In this document: positions 56,662 through 64,000 of the stretch, piece by piece
Numbering within the stretch: the stretch's first letter is position 1
Layout of the letters: the number at the start of each line of letters is the position of its first letter
Source of the DNA: Anabaena sp. UHCC 0187
GTDB taxonomy: Bacteria; Cyanobacteriota; Cyanobacteriia; Cyanobacteriales; Nostocaceae
Assembly (NCBI RefSeq): GCF_009712035.1
Contig: NZ_VILB01000002.1
Location: 211,926 to 275,925 of the forward strand
DNA: 64,000 bases
Reading direction: 5' to 3'
Program-made: the position numbers and the translations under genes
Notes under the pieces: generated by a model
What the model was told of the DNA's origin: nothing
The model's input: the letters and a program-made list of their open reading frames with translations, nothing else
The model's database searches: none

Positions 56662-56904
56662 GAATCTGCGCTCAAGGTATTAATTTTACGTATAATAACA
56701 CAAATAGACTTTACCTGGGATATGAGAATAATTGATACTTTGGTGTTTGACTCAAATATCCAAGTTTTAAAAAAGTCTGGAATCTTGTTATTTACATTTT
56801 TTTAAAGAGCAATTCAGAGTTTTTGCTGCGGTTTCATTGACACCCTAGCCAAAAGCAAGCAAAGATATGGTAAAGGTAAAAATTTGTAAACTCGGTGGTG
56901 CTGG

Positions 56905-57534
56905 ATGTCTTTTGAGCTAATTTCACTAGAAAACATCCAAGAAATTGCTCATAATTATGGTTATTTAGCAATTTTTTTGGGAATCTTGCTAGAAAATTTG
57001 GGCATTCCTCTTCCTGGTGAAACCGTGACTATTGTTGGTGGTTTCCTTGCTGGTAGTAATGAATTAAATTACTGGCTGGTTCTCGGTAACGCTATTGGAG
57101 GTGCTGTAATTGGTGGCAATTGCGGCTATTGGATTGGTAGAGTGGGTGGTTGGCCTTTTCTGCTGCAAGCTGGAAAGATTTTCCGCATTTCAGAAGTACG
57201 ATTATTGAGTATCAAAGAGCAATTTACTGAAAACGCTGCTAAAGCTGTATTTTTTGGGCGCTTTTTTGCCTTATTGCGAATTTTTGCTTCACCACTTGCG
57301 GGTATAGCGGAAATGCCCTTTGGCAAATTTCTGATTTATAACGTAGCTGGGGCGACTGCTTGGGGTAGTGTCATGGTGACATTAGCTTTTTTCGCGGGAA
57401 GAATTGTTTCCCTAGAACAATTGGTGGCTTGGGTAAGTAAATTTGCAATTTTGGCGTTACTTATTTTAGTTGCTGTGATTGCTGTGCCAATTTGGTTGGA
57501 GTCCCGCGAAGTTAAGGAGCAAACGGAAGAGTAG
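56905..57534 (+). CDS. DedA-family membrane protein
   Basis: A 209-residue integral membrane protein of the DedA family. The signature segments are LENLGIPLPGETVTI with the conserved Glu/Pro, GNCGYWIGRVGG, FFGRFFALLRIFASPLAG with the conserved Arg pair (about 114-131) and NVAGATAWG. Family members act as lipid flippases (undecaprenyl-phosphate or phosphatidylethanolamine) or affect membrane potential. It stands alone, followed by GGGGACTG repeats and C-rich CCCTGCC repeats. Confidence 0.93.
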   Translation: MSFELISLENIQEIAHNYGYLAIFLGILLENLGIPLPGETVTIVGGFLAGSNELNYWLVLGNAIGGAVIGGNCGYWIGRVGGWPFLLQAGKIFRISEVRLLSIKEQFTENAAKAVFFGRFFALLRIFASPLAGIAEMPFGKFLIYNVAGATAWGSVMVTLAFFAGRIVSLEQLVAWVSKFAILALLILVAVIAVPIWLESREVKEQTEE

Positions 57535-57535
57535 G

Positions 57536-57632
57536 GATTGGGGACTGGGGATTGGGGACTGGTGATTGGTAATGAGAATAATTATTTCCCCCTGCTCCCT
57601 GCTCCCTGCCCCCTGCCCCCTGCCCCCTGCCT
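57536..57632. repeat. GGGGACTG and CCCTGCTC/CCCTGCC tandem repeats
   Basis: Two different low-complexity arrays between dedA and argG: GGGACTGG units (57536-57566) and CCCTGCT/CCCTGCC units (57588-57630). The second reaches the argG stop region. A similar CCCTGCCC array is at 25230-25260. Confidence 0.85.
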
Positions 57633-57633
57633 T

Positions 57634-58833
57634 TTACTTGTTCTGCTGCGCCCAAATGCGGGTAGGTAGACCCCAAACGTAGATGAAGCCTTCTGCGGCT
57701 TTGTGATCAAATTGGTCTTCTGCACCGTAGGTGGCTAAGTCGGGGGTGTAGAGGGAATTATCACTCCAACGGCCAACGATTGTGGCGTTACCTTTGAAAA
57801 GTTTTAACCGCACAACACCGGAAACTCTTTCTTGTGTTTGTTGAATAAAAGCATCTAAAGCAGCTTTGAGGGGGCTGTACCAAAGTCCGTTGTAGACGAT
57901 TTTGGTATAAGTTTCTTCTATGCCTCGTTTGTACTGACTGACATCTGCTGTTAAAGTTAGACTTTCTAAGTCACGGTGGGCGTTAATTAGAACTATCATT
58001 GCTGGTGATTCGTAGATTTCCCGTGATTTGATGCCTACTAAGCGGTTTTCAATCATGTCAATCCGCCCAATACCATGATTACCAACGATTTTATTGAGTT
58101 GTTCAATTAACTCAACAGGCTCTTTTGATGTTCCGTTGATAGTGGTAGGAAGCCCTTTTTGGAAACCAATTTCTAGATATTCCGACTCGTTGGGAGTATC
58201 AGCTATGGCTTTGGTCATTTCATAGATTTCTTCTGGTGGCTCATTTGCTGGATCTTCCAATGTACCAGCTTCAATACTGCGACCAAGTAAGTTTTTATCT
58301 ATACTGAAGGGAGAAGATTTTTTCACGGGTGCAGGAATACCGCATTTCTCTCCATAAGCAATAGTTTGTTCCCGACTCATTCCCCATTCTCTGGCTGGTG
58401 CAAGAATTTTCAGGTTGGGGTTGAGGGCTGTACAGGAAACGTCAAAACGTACTTGATCGTTACCTTTACCTGTGCAACCGTGAGCGATGGCATCTGCACC
58501 ATATTTTGCGGCGGCTTCTACTAATATCTTAGCAATCAAAGGCCGAGCCAGGGCTGTTCCTAAAGGATAGCGATTTTCATAAAGAGCATTGGCTTGAATT
58601 GCGGGAAATGCGTACTCTTTAACAAATATATCCTTAACATCAGCTACTAAGGATTCACTTGCACCTGATTTCAGGGCTTTTTCTCGAATTGGTTCTAATT
58701 CATCTCCCTGACCTAAATCTGCGGCTAGGGTAATTATCTCTTCTACTCCCCATTCTTGCTTTAAGTAGGGAATGCAAACAGAAGTATCTACTCCACCAGA
58801 ATATGCTAGAACAACCTTTTTAGCGCGACCCAT
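57634..58833 (-). CDS. argG: Argininosuccinate synthase
   Basis: Joins citrulline and aspartate in arginine synthesis. About 399 residues from ATG ([14 protein letters not shown]); a GTG four codons upstream is the alternative. A GTGGAG ribosome-binding site upstream favours the ATG. Motifs: the ATP P-loop [24 protein letters not shown] and EWGMSREQ with [10 protein letters not shown]. It is transcribed divergently from a glycosyltransferase gene. Confidence 0.97.
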   Translation of the reverse strand: MGRAKKVVLAYSGGVDTSVCIPYLKQEWGVEEIITLAADLGQGDELEPIREKALKSGASESLVADVKDIFVKEYAFPAIQANALYENRYPLGTALARPLIAKILVEAAAKYGADAIAHGCTGKGNDQVRFDVSCTALNPNLKILAPAREWGMSREQTIAYGEKCGIPAPVKKSSPFSIDKNLLGRSIEAGTLEDPANEPPEEIYEMTKAIADTPNESEYLEIGFQKGLPTTINGTSKEPVELIEQLNKIVGNHGIGRIDMIENRLVGIKSREIYESPAMIVLINAHRDLESLTLTADVSQYKRGIEETYTKIVYNGLWYSPLKAALDAFIQQTQERVSGVVRLKLFKGNATIVGRWSDNSLYTPDLATYGAEDQFDHKAAEGFIYVWGLPTRIWAQQNK

Positions 58834-58942
58834 GAATTTCTCCACTTAGGAAAACAAAGAATGAGTCATTATTATATCTGACTTGCCTAGCGTATATTTT
58901 CTTGTGCAACGGTAACTTTGCGATATTTGTCTTATTCTAAAT

Positions 58943-59908
58943 ATGGGTAATAGTTTTTTCGGTGAAACTGTGTTTTTTAGTATTGTTATTCCCACATATA
59001 ATCGCTTACCAATTTTAGAAAAGTGCCTCCGCGCTTTGGAGGGGCAAGAGTTCAGCAACAAAAACTATATACAAGGCTATGAAGTTGTGTTAGTAGATGA
59101 TGGTTCTACTGATGATACTTTGAATTGGTTAGCAGCACACAAAGATGAGTTTCCTCATGTCCGCTGTTTTGAACAGGATCATGCAGGCCCGGCTGCGGCG
59201 CGAAATTTAGGGGTAGAAAAAGCGCAAGGTGACACAATTATTTTTATTGATAGTGATTTAGTGGTTTTGTCTAATTTCCTGCAAGCTCATACAAATGCTT
59301 TAGTAAAGGGAAAAGAGAAGTTGAAGAGCGATCGCTTTTTTACTTACGGTGCTGTAATTAATACTTGTAACTTTGCAAATCCCACGGCTGAACCTTATAA
59401 AATCACCGATTTTTCGGCGGCTTTCTTTGCTACGGGTAATGTGGCTATTCCTAAACATTGGTTAGAGGAAGCTGGGTTATTTGATAATGGGTTTCAACTT
59501 TATGGTTGGGAAGATTTAGAATTAGGTGTCAGGTTAAAAAACTTGGGTTTGCAATTAATTAAATGTCCGGAAGCTGTTGGTTATCATTGGCATCCAGCTT
59601 TTAGTTTACAGCAAATTCCTAAGTTAATTGATCAGGAAATTCAACGGGGAAGAATGGGAGTTTTGTTTTATCAAAAACATCCTACCTGGGAAGTAAAAAT
59701 GATGATTCAAATGACTTGGTTTCATCGTTTATTGTGGGGAATTCTTTCTTTAAATGGGTTATTGAATGAAAGAACTATGTCTCCATTTTTGCAATGGTTG
59801 ATTAATTTGGGTAAGCCACAGTTAGCTTTGGAAATAGCGCGAATTTTCTTGAATTGGTATAATGTAAAAGGTGTTTATGCAGCTTATGCCGAAATGCAGA
59901 GTAAATGA
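58943..59908 (+). CDS. Glycosyltransferase family 2
   Basis: A 321-residue glycosyltransferase with GT-A fold. The nucleotide-binding start is FFSIVIPTYNRLPILEKCLRAL-like (12-33). The metal motif region is VLVDDGSTDDT (about 49-59) and the DXD-type motif is IFIDSDLVV. Acceptor-side features include GLFDNGFQLYGWEDLELGVR with its catalytic Glu/Asp pair. It transfers a sugar from an NDP-sugar to a growing glycan or lipid. The specific product cannot be read. It is a solitary gene next to argG. Confidence 0.93.
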   Translation: MGNSFFGETVFFSIVIPTYNRLPILEKCLRALEGQEFSNKNYIQGYEVVLVDDGSTDDTLNWLAAHKDEFPHVRCFEQDHAGPAAARNLGVEKAQGDTIIFIDSDLVVLSNFLQAHTNALVKGKEKLKSDRFFTYGAVINTCNFANPTAEPYKITDFSAAFFATGNVAIPKHWLEEAGLFDNGFQLYGWEDLELGVRLKNLGLQLIKCPEAVGYHWHPAFSLQQIPKLIDQEIQRGRMGVLFYQKHPTWEVKMMIQMTWFHRLLWGILSLNGLLNERTMSPFLQWLINLGKPQLALEIARIFLNWYNVKGVYAAYAEMQSK

Positions 59909-59961
59909 TTTTAGGCAAGGATTATGAAATGCTGGCAAATGTGACTAAATAGGGTTAATTT

Positions 59962-60792
59962 TTAATTTATATCAGCTTTTTCCGCAACTTGAAAAGCTGA
60001 TATATAGGTAATTTGAATATTTCCTCCATATTTATTTTCGATCTTTTTCCGTAATTCTGTAAATAAACAATTTCTAATTTCTATATCTAGTTTTAAGTAT
60101 AGTGTGTAAGTGCTTAAAAGTAGTAAAAAGTCATCCACATCATAATTAACTTTACAGACAATTTGTTCAGAAACTAGATTTTTAAATTTACCTGAATCAA
60201 TAGCTTTTTTTCCTAAAGTATGAACAATCTCTTTTTGGGTTTCTATATCTTCATATCTATCTAAAGATGGAGCATATTTTTGATAAATTTCCCGAAAACT
60301 TTGATATATTTCATATTCTGGTTGGGGAGTCATATTCCAAAGCAAAATTAAAGCACCATGATTCCGTAAAGCTTGGGAAATCTTCAGATTACCAAATTCA
60401 GGATTAATCCAATGGAAAGAAGTTGCTGCTAAAACAGCATCGAATTTACCAGGTTCTAATTTCCATTCTTCAAAGGTAGTCTGTTGAATTTCTACCTGTG
60501 GATACATTACACAATTTTGTTTTGCTAAATGATAAGCTGCTAAACTCGGTTCTAGACAAATCATAGAAAAGCCTAATTGAGCAAATGCTAAAGTTGCATT
60601 TCCCGGTCCACAACCTAATTCTAGAATATTAGCTTTGCTCGGAAGTTGAGCTACTTCTACAGCACCATTAATAATTTCTTGTGGATAGCGAGGTCTGAGT
60701 TGATTATAAGCTTCTGCTACCTCAGAATACCAGTTCTTTCTAGTTTGTAAGTCTTGAGAATATAAGTTTTTAAGTAGTTCTAGTTCTTTCAT
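59962..60792 (-). CDS. Class I SAM-dependent methyltransferase
   Basis: A methyltransferase of 276 residues with a UbiE/trans-aconitate-type start: WYSEVAEAYNQLRPRYP, motif I ILELGCGPGNATLAFA (about 55-70), acidic MICLEPSLAAYHLA and FDAVLAATSFHWI. The C-terminal half is unassigned and rich in Lys and Asn codons. It starts nine bases after the ketosynthase-like gene on the same strand, so the two form an operon. A modification of the ketosynthase product is possible; nothing confirms it. Confidence 0.85.
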   Translation of the reverse strand: MKELELLKNLYSQDLQTRKNWYSEVAEAYNQLRPRYPQEIINGAVEVAQLPSKANILELGCGPGNATLAFAQLGFSMICLEPSLAAYHLAKQNCVMYPQVEIQQTTFEEWKLEPGKFDAVLAATSFHWINPEFGNLKISQALRNHGALILLWNMTPQPEYEIYQSFREIYQKYAPSLDRYEDIETQKEIVHTLGKKAIDSGKFKNLVSEQIVCKVNYDVDDFLLLLSTYTLYLKLDIEIRNCLFTELRKKIENKYGGNIQITYISAFQVAEKADIN

Positions 60793-60801
60793 AATTGATC
60801 C

Positions 60802-61938
60802 TTAATTTCCTAAAGCTATTACAGCATTTTGTCCACCAAAACCAAAGCTAAAACAAAGCACTTGCTGAATTTTACTTTCCTGTGCTGATGTGATGAAATT
60901 TAAATTAAATTCTGGTTGCTGAAGTCCTACACAGGGAGGTAAAATTTTGTGTTGCAATGCCATGAGTGAAAATGCTACACCTAAAGCTCCGGATGCTCCT
61001 AATGTATGACCTGTGCTACCTTTAGTCGAACTAATCGCTAATTTTGGCGAAAATAAGCTTTGGATAATTTTGCTTTCAATGCGGTCATTTAGCTGGGTGG
61101 CTGTACCATGAGGATGAATGTAGTCTATGTCTGTGGGTGAAATGTGACTACGTTTTAAACATTGCTGAATTGCTATAATCGCACTTTTGCCTGTTGGTTC
61201 TGGAGAGTTTCTATGGTACGCGTCTACTGTTAAACCAAAACCTAATATTTCTCCATAAATTTTAGCTTGGCGTTGATTTGCTAACTCCGCAGATTCGAGA
61301 ATCAACACAGCACCACCTTCACCTATTACCAAGCCTTCCCGCTGTAAATCAAAGGGATAAGCCCCTGTTGTGGCTAAAGCCCCCATTTGCCTAAATCCGG
61401 TGATTGTCAGGGGGGTAATGGGTGCTTCTACTGCCCCGGCAATGACTCGTTGATATTGTCCAGTTTTAATTAACATAGCAGCTTGAGCGATCGCCGAAAT
61501 TCCCGTTGCACAAGCTGCCATTGGTGCTAAAACTGCCCCTGTTGCCCCAATTTGTCGGGCTACAGCCATCGCATTCATGTGGGGTAAAGTATTTAACCAA
61601 TTGTCTAAATTTAGTCCAGCTTCTTGCTGATCTATCTGTCGGGCCATCATTTCCCAAGCGGCTTGATAACTCCGACTAGAACCAATTACCACAGCACAAT
61701 CAGGCAAAGGTGATACTACTTGGGCATCATGCAAAGCTGCGTTAACAATTATTTCTGTGAGGGTACTTAATGAAGAGGGTGTTTCTGCAATTAGTCCTAG
61801 AGGAATTATTCCTAATTCTGGAAATGGTTGATATAATTTAATCCCCGTTTTTCCTAATAGTAAATTTTGCCAACTATCTTCTAAGTTTTTACCTAAAGCA
61901 GAAACTAGACCAATACCAGTAACAACAACCTTAACCAA
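60802..61938 (-). CDS. Beta-ketoacyl-ACP synthase (FabF/KAS type)
   Basis: A stand-alone ketosynthase of 378 residues, shorter than FabF (about 410). It has the full catalytic triad: Cys143 in ACATGISA, His277 in PHGTATQLN and His311 in KGSTGHTLGASG. The N-terminal VTGIGLVSALG and the C-terminal FSFGFGGQNA are typical. It condenses a malonyl or similar unit with an acyl chain. Being encoded with a methyltransferase and without an acyl carrier protein or fatty acid genes, it may belong to a small lipid or polyketide-like pathway rather than core fatty acid synthesis. Confidence 0.9.
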   Translation of the reverse strand: MVKVVVTGIGLVSALGKNLEDSWQNLLLGKTGIKLYQPFPELGIIPLGLIAETPSSLSTLTEIIVNAALHDAQVVSPLPDCAVVIGSSRSYQAAWEMMARQIDQQEAGLNLDNWLNTLPHMNAMAVARQIGATGAVLAPMAACATGISAIAQAAMLIKTGQYQRVIAGAVEAPITPLTITGFRQMGALATTGAYPFDLQREGLVIGEGGAVLILESAELANQRQAKIYGEILGFGLTVDAYHRNSPEPTGKSAIIAIQQCLKRSHISPTDIDYIHPHGTATQLNDRIESKIIQSLFSPKLAISSTKGSTGHTLGASGALGVAFSLMALQHKILPPCVGLQQPEFNLNFITSAQESKIQQVLCFSFGFGGQNAVIALGN

Positions 61939-61967
61939 TTTTAGAGTTTAAATTTTAGATTTTGGCA

Positions 61968-62024
61968 GTTATCAGCAGTCAATTGTCAATTATTTTGGCA
62001 ACTGACAACTGACTACTGACTACT
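61968..62024. repeat. CAGTTGTC/CTGACTA repeats
   Basis: Opposed copies of CAGTCAATTGTCAA and GACAACTGACTACTGACTACTGA between the ketosynthase and cyclophilin genes. The last unit reaches the cyclophilin stop codon. Confidence 0.75.
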
Positions 62025-62796
62025 GAGGAGTTTTCAGATTTTCTGCACCTTGAGTAACTTTTGCAGAATCAATGCGATCGCCTTGCTGGATTCTGTTAAC
62101 TACATCAAAACCTTGGGTAACATTACCAAACACGGCATAGTTACCATCCAAGAAGGATAAATCTGCTAAAGCAAAGTAAAATTGAGAAGAAGCAGAATCA
62201 GGCGATTGTGATCTTGCCATAGCAAGCGCCCCTTGTTTATGCTGTAACTCAGGCTTCTCAGTAATTGTCTTACTGTAAATAGGCTTATCTGCGCCTTTTG
62301 GCTTAATTTCTAAGGGTATACGGCGCTCATCCCCGGTTTTAGGATCAATATAACCACCTGTACCTAGTAATTGTGGTGGTGTTGTCGGGTCTTTACTCTT
62401 AGGATCACCACCTTGAACCACAAAAGGTTGAGGGTCGCGGACAACACGATGGAATACTAAACCGTCATAAACGCCTTTTTGTACCAAATCCACAAAATTA
62501 CCCGCAGTAATTGGTGCATTTGTACCATCTACTTCAATCGTAATTGGTGCGCCCTTAACTGTCATTACCACAGTAGCTTTGCCTTCAAGCCGTGGTAAAT
62601 CTTTTATTCCGGGAACACTATCATTAATAGTTTCTGATACTGTTTTTGCGCTAGTAGTAGCGCTAGTAGCCGCTTCAGAGGTAGTTGTTGCCGTTGGGGA
62701 TGTATTAGAAGATATTGTATTTTTTGTACATCCTCCCAAGGTCAAAGCACCAATCATCAACAGAACTACAAAAAATTGTGGAAATTTTAACCGCAT
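62020..62796 (-). CDS. Lipoprotein cyclophilin (peptidyl-prolyl cis-trans isomerase)
   Basis: A peptidyl-prolyl isomerase exported as a lipoprotein. I choose the start 28 codons inside the longest frame, because it gives a compact signal [19 protein letters not shown] with lipobox LGGC. Lipid attachment is expected at that Cys. After a Ser/Thr-rich linker, the cyclophilin domain has [36 protein letters not shown] and [13 protein letters not shown]. It helps fold exported or thylakoid-lumen proteins. Its last codons run into a CTGACTA repeat array. It lies upstream of the ketosynthase gene on the same strand. Confidence 0.93.
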   Translation of the reverse strand: MRLKFPQFFVVLLMIGALTLGGCTKNTISSNTSPTATTTSEAATSATTSAKTVSETINDSVPGIKDLPRLEGKATVVMTVKGAPITIEVDGTNAPITAGNFVDLVQKGVYDGLVFHRVVRDPQPFVVQGGDPKSKDPTTPPQLLGTGGYIDPKTGDERRIPLEIKPKGADKPIYSKTITEKPELQHKQGALAMARSQSPDSASSQFYFALADLSFLDGNYAVFGNVTQGFDVVNRIQQGDRIDSAKVTQGAENLKTPQ

Positions 62797-62884
62797 TGTT
62801 AGTAACTGCATTAACCAAAGTATCTGATCTTTTCTTGCCAATGATGGAATTTTGGATTTTAAATTGTGAAAACAACTCATTCTC

Positions 62885-62917
62885 AGATCCCCGACTTCTT
62901 CAAGAAGTCGGGGATCT
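62885..62917. repeat. AGATCCCCGACTTCTT near-perfect palindrome
   Basis: Arms AGATCCCCGACTTCTT and AAGAAGTCGGGGATCT around a single C make a 16-pair hairpin between ycf4 and the cyclophilin gene. On the minus strand it could terminate ycf4 transcription, but no T-run follows in that direction. Confidence 0.8.
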
Positions 62918-62965
62918 TGTTTTGTTTGTTGTTCACGAATCCAAAAAATCCAAAATCCAAAATGC

Positions 62966-63535
62966 TTAGAGTCCTTCTAAGGATACTCCTAAAAAACGAG
63001 CTAACTGGGCACCTTGAGTTTCCAAATCTGCCAAAGATAACGGTTGACCTACTCTTGTGAGGGGAATATCCCGCCTACCCTTAACTCTAAGATACAAAGC
63101 GCGTTGAGGATTAAGACCTTCTTTAATCACAATCCTGACAGATTGTACATCTTGAACCCGTCCGTCAATTTGAATTTGACGATTTTTCCCTGGAAAACCC
63201 CAACGAAAGATTTTTAATGTCCCCGTTTCCCGATTGAACTCATTATAACCGCCGCCTAAATCCCACAGAACCACAAGCCATAAATATGTAGCTAATAGCA
63301 AGCCAGCAGAACCATACAGTCCCATCACCAATCCTTGAGGGACAAATATTAGTTGTGTTGCATCAGTAACTATGAGTAAATTAACTTTGAGATAGCTAGA
63401 GATACCAGCTAAGAAAAACCCACTGGCTCCCATAGTCACAATGCTTGCCCACCAGTAGTTACTAAACCGACGTGAACCAAGAACCTTTTGATAGAGGAGG
63501 TTCTCGCTTTTGTTAATTGTTGTTGATACGGTCAT
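62966..63535 (-). CDS. ycf4: Photosystem I assembly protein Ycf4
   Basis: A thylakoid membrane protein needed for photosystem I assembly, 189 residues from ATG ([10 protein letters not shown]); the frame extends 12 codons to a GTG. Two membrane helices (about 28-50 and 67-95) are followed by a soluble domain. Family-typical segments are [35 protein letters not shown] and [24 protein letters not shown] (split here as GYNEFN and [11 protein letters not shown]). The C-terminal [20 protein letters not shown] also fits. Confidence 0.96.
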   Translation of the reverse strand: MTVSTTINKSENLLYQKVLGSRRFSNYWWASIVTMGASGFFLAGISSYLKVNLLIVTDATQLIFVPQGLVMGLYGSAGLLLATYLWLVVLWDLGGGYNEFNRETGTLKIFRWGFPGKNRQIQIDGRVQDVQSVRIVIKEGLNPQRALYLRVKGRRDIPLTRVGQPLSLADLETQGAQLARFLGVSLEGL

Positions 63536-63571
63536 TAAACTACCTTGGACTATCTTTCTCAAGTCTGCCAC

Positions 63572-64000
63572 TTAAGCAGTCTGGATTGCAAGTTATCAAG
63601 AAATTGAGAAGAACTTGAGGGACTTGAGGGCGCAGTTCCGGCTTCCCTACAAAGATTTCTGAGAAAACTTGTCTCAAATTGTTAAAATTCTGATATTGAC
63701 AGGATTGAAGATCCTAAATATTTAACTTCCTGTCTTATATCCAGCGTAAACCCTGGCGAATGTGATAAGTTAAGAATCATTACATTACCACAATCTAGAT
63801 TGCTGGTTAATGGTAGCTAATCATGTCATAATTTATGAGAACTGATCACTAGTCAATTCTCACAATCTTAGCTTCTGCAAGGCTGCTGGGTTTGTAAAAA
63901 AACGTTGAATTCCTCACGGCAGATGACATAAATCGGTAAAACCGCGAAAACACTGCTTAAAAAGTGTGGCAATTTTAGTAAAAAAACGAGGATTTTAGTT
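63572..64000. other. Gene-free end of the window
   Basis: A 429-base AT-rich region upstream of ycf4 with no supported gene. It should hold the ycf4 promoter and perhaps that of the next, unseen gene. No repeat family of the window is seen. Confidence 0.5.

Overview
The window is chromosomal DNA of a filamentous, probably heterocyst-forming cyanobacterium (order Nostocales; Anabaena/Nostoc/Dolichospermum-like). The evidence is the cyanobacterial order of the ATP synthase genes with a b/b' pair, the ndhA-ndhI-ndhG-ndhE cluster, the photosystem I assembly gene ycf4, an NTRC-type thioredoxin reductase, a cyanobacterial-type glutamate-cysteine ligase, many HIP1 octamers (GCGATCGC), AT-rich DNA, and the dense short intergenic repeats typical of this order. 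Genus and species cannot be fixed from the sequence alone.

Layout. 0-6.3 kb: an eight-gene ATP synthase operon (atp1, a, c, b', b, delta, alpha, gamma), its spacers filled with TGACAAC-type tandem repeats. 6.5-7.0 kb: tmRNA (ssrA) with a clear promoter and terminator. 7.2-10.9 kb: smc on the minus strand, with a repeat-derived in-frame insertion. 11.0-12.5 kb: a solitary tnpB of the IS200/IS605 group carrying two in-frame palindromic insertions. 12.6-20.9 kb: a surface-modification neighbourhood: two FkbM-type methyltransferases, a SPINDLY/OGT-like glycosyltransferase, a type IV pilin, another SAM methyltransferase, and a REP-associated transposase (RAYT) surrounded by its REP hairpins. 21.1-29.5 kb: NTRC, a Uma2-fold protein, a peptide-type ABC permease, a ROK sugar kinase, a small protein with a duplicated domain, CTP synthase and a cell-wall amidase. 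29.5-36.4 kb: an HNH protein, an inverted-repeat element, a KGK protein, a dynamin-like GTPase, a PhnD-like binding protein and a U32 peptidase.

36.7-38.0 kb: an overlapping two-gene cassette (PD-(D/E)XK nuclease plus TOPRIM protein) beside a tRNA-Met. This is the best candidate here for an undescribed defence-like system. 38.2-41.8 kb: a LysM/M23 envelope peptidase with a long leader, and trmL. 42.0-45.4 kb: a complete group II intron inserted at the very 3' end of the glutamate-cysteine ligase gene. 45.4-53.3 kb: a response regulator/histidine kinase, an acyltransferase, the ndhAIGE-nadK operon and citrate synthase. 53.4-64 kb: sixA, a truncated DUF29 gene, a DHH phosphoesterase, an HNH protein, DedA, argG, a family 2 glycosyltransferase, a ketosynthase/methyltransferase pair, a lipoprotein cyclophilin and ycf4.

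How it works together: most of the window is core metabolism (ATP synthase, NDH-1, NAD kinase, citrate synthase, CTP synthase, arginine and glutathione synthesis, photosystem I assembly). What stands out is the activity of small mobile sequences: RAYT/REP, palindromic repeats inserted inside protein genes without breaking the frame, a group II intron that barely alters its host protein, and tandem repeats that have replaced ribosome-binding regions. Coordinates of starts, hairpins and intron ends were read by eye.
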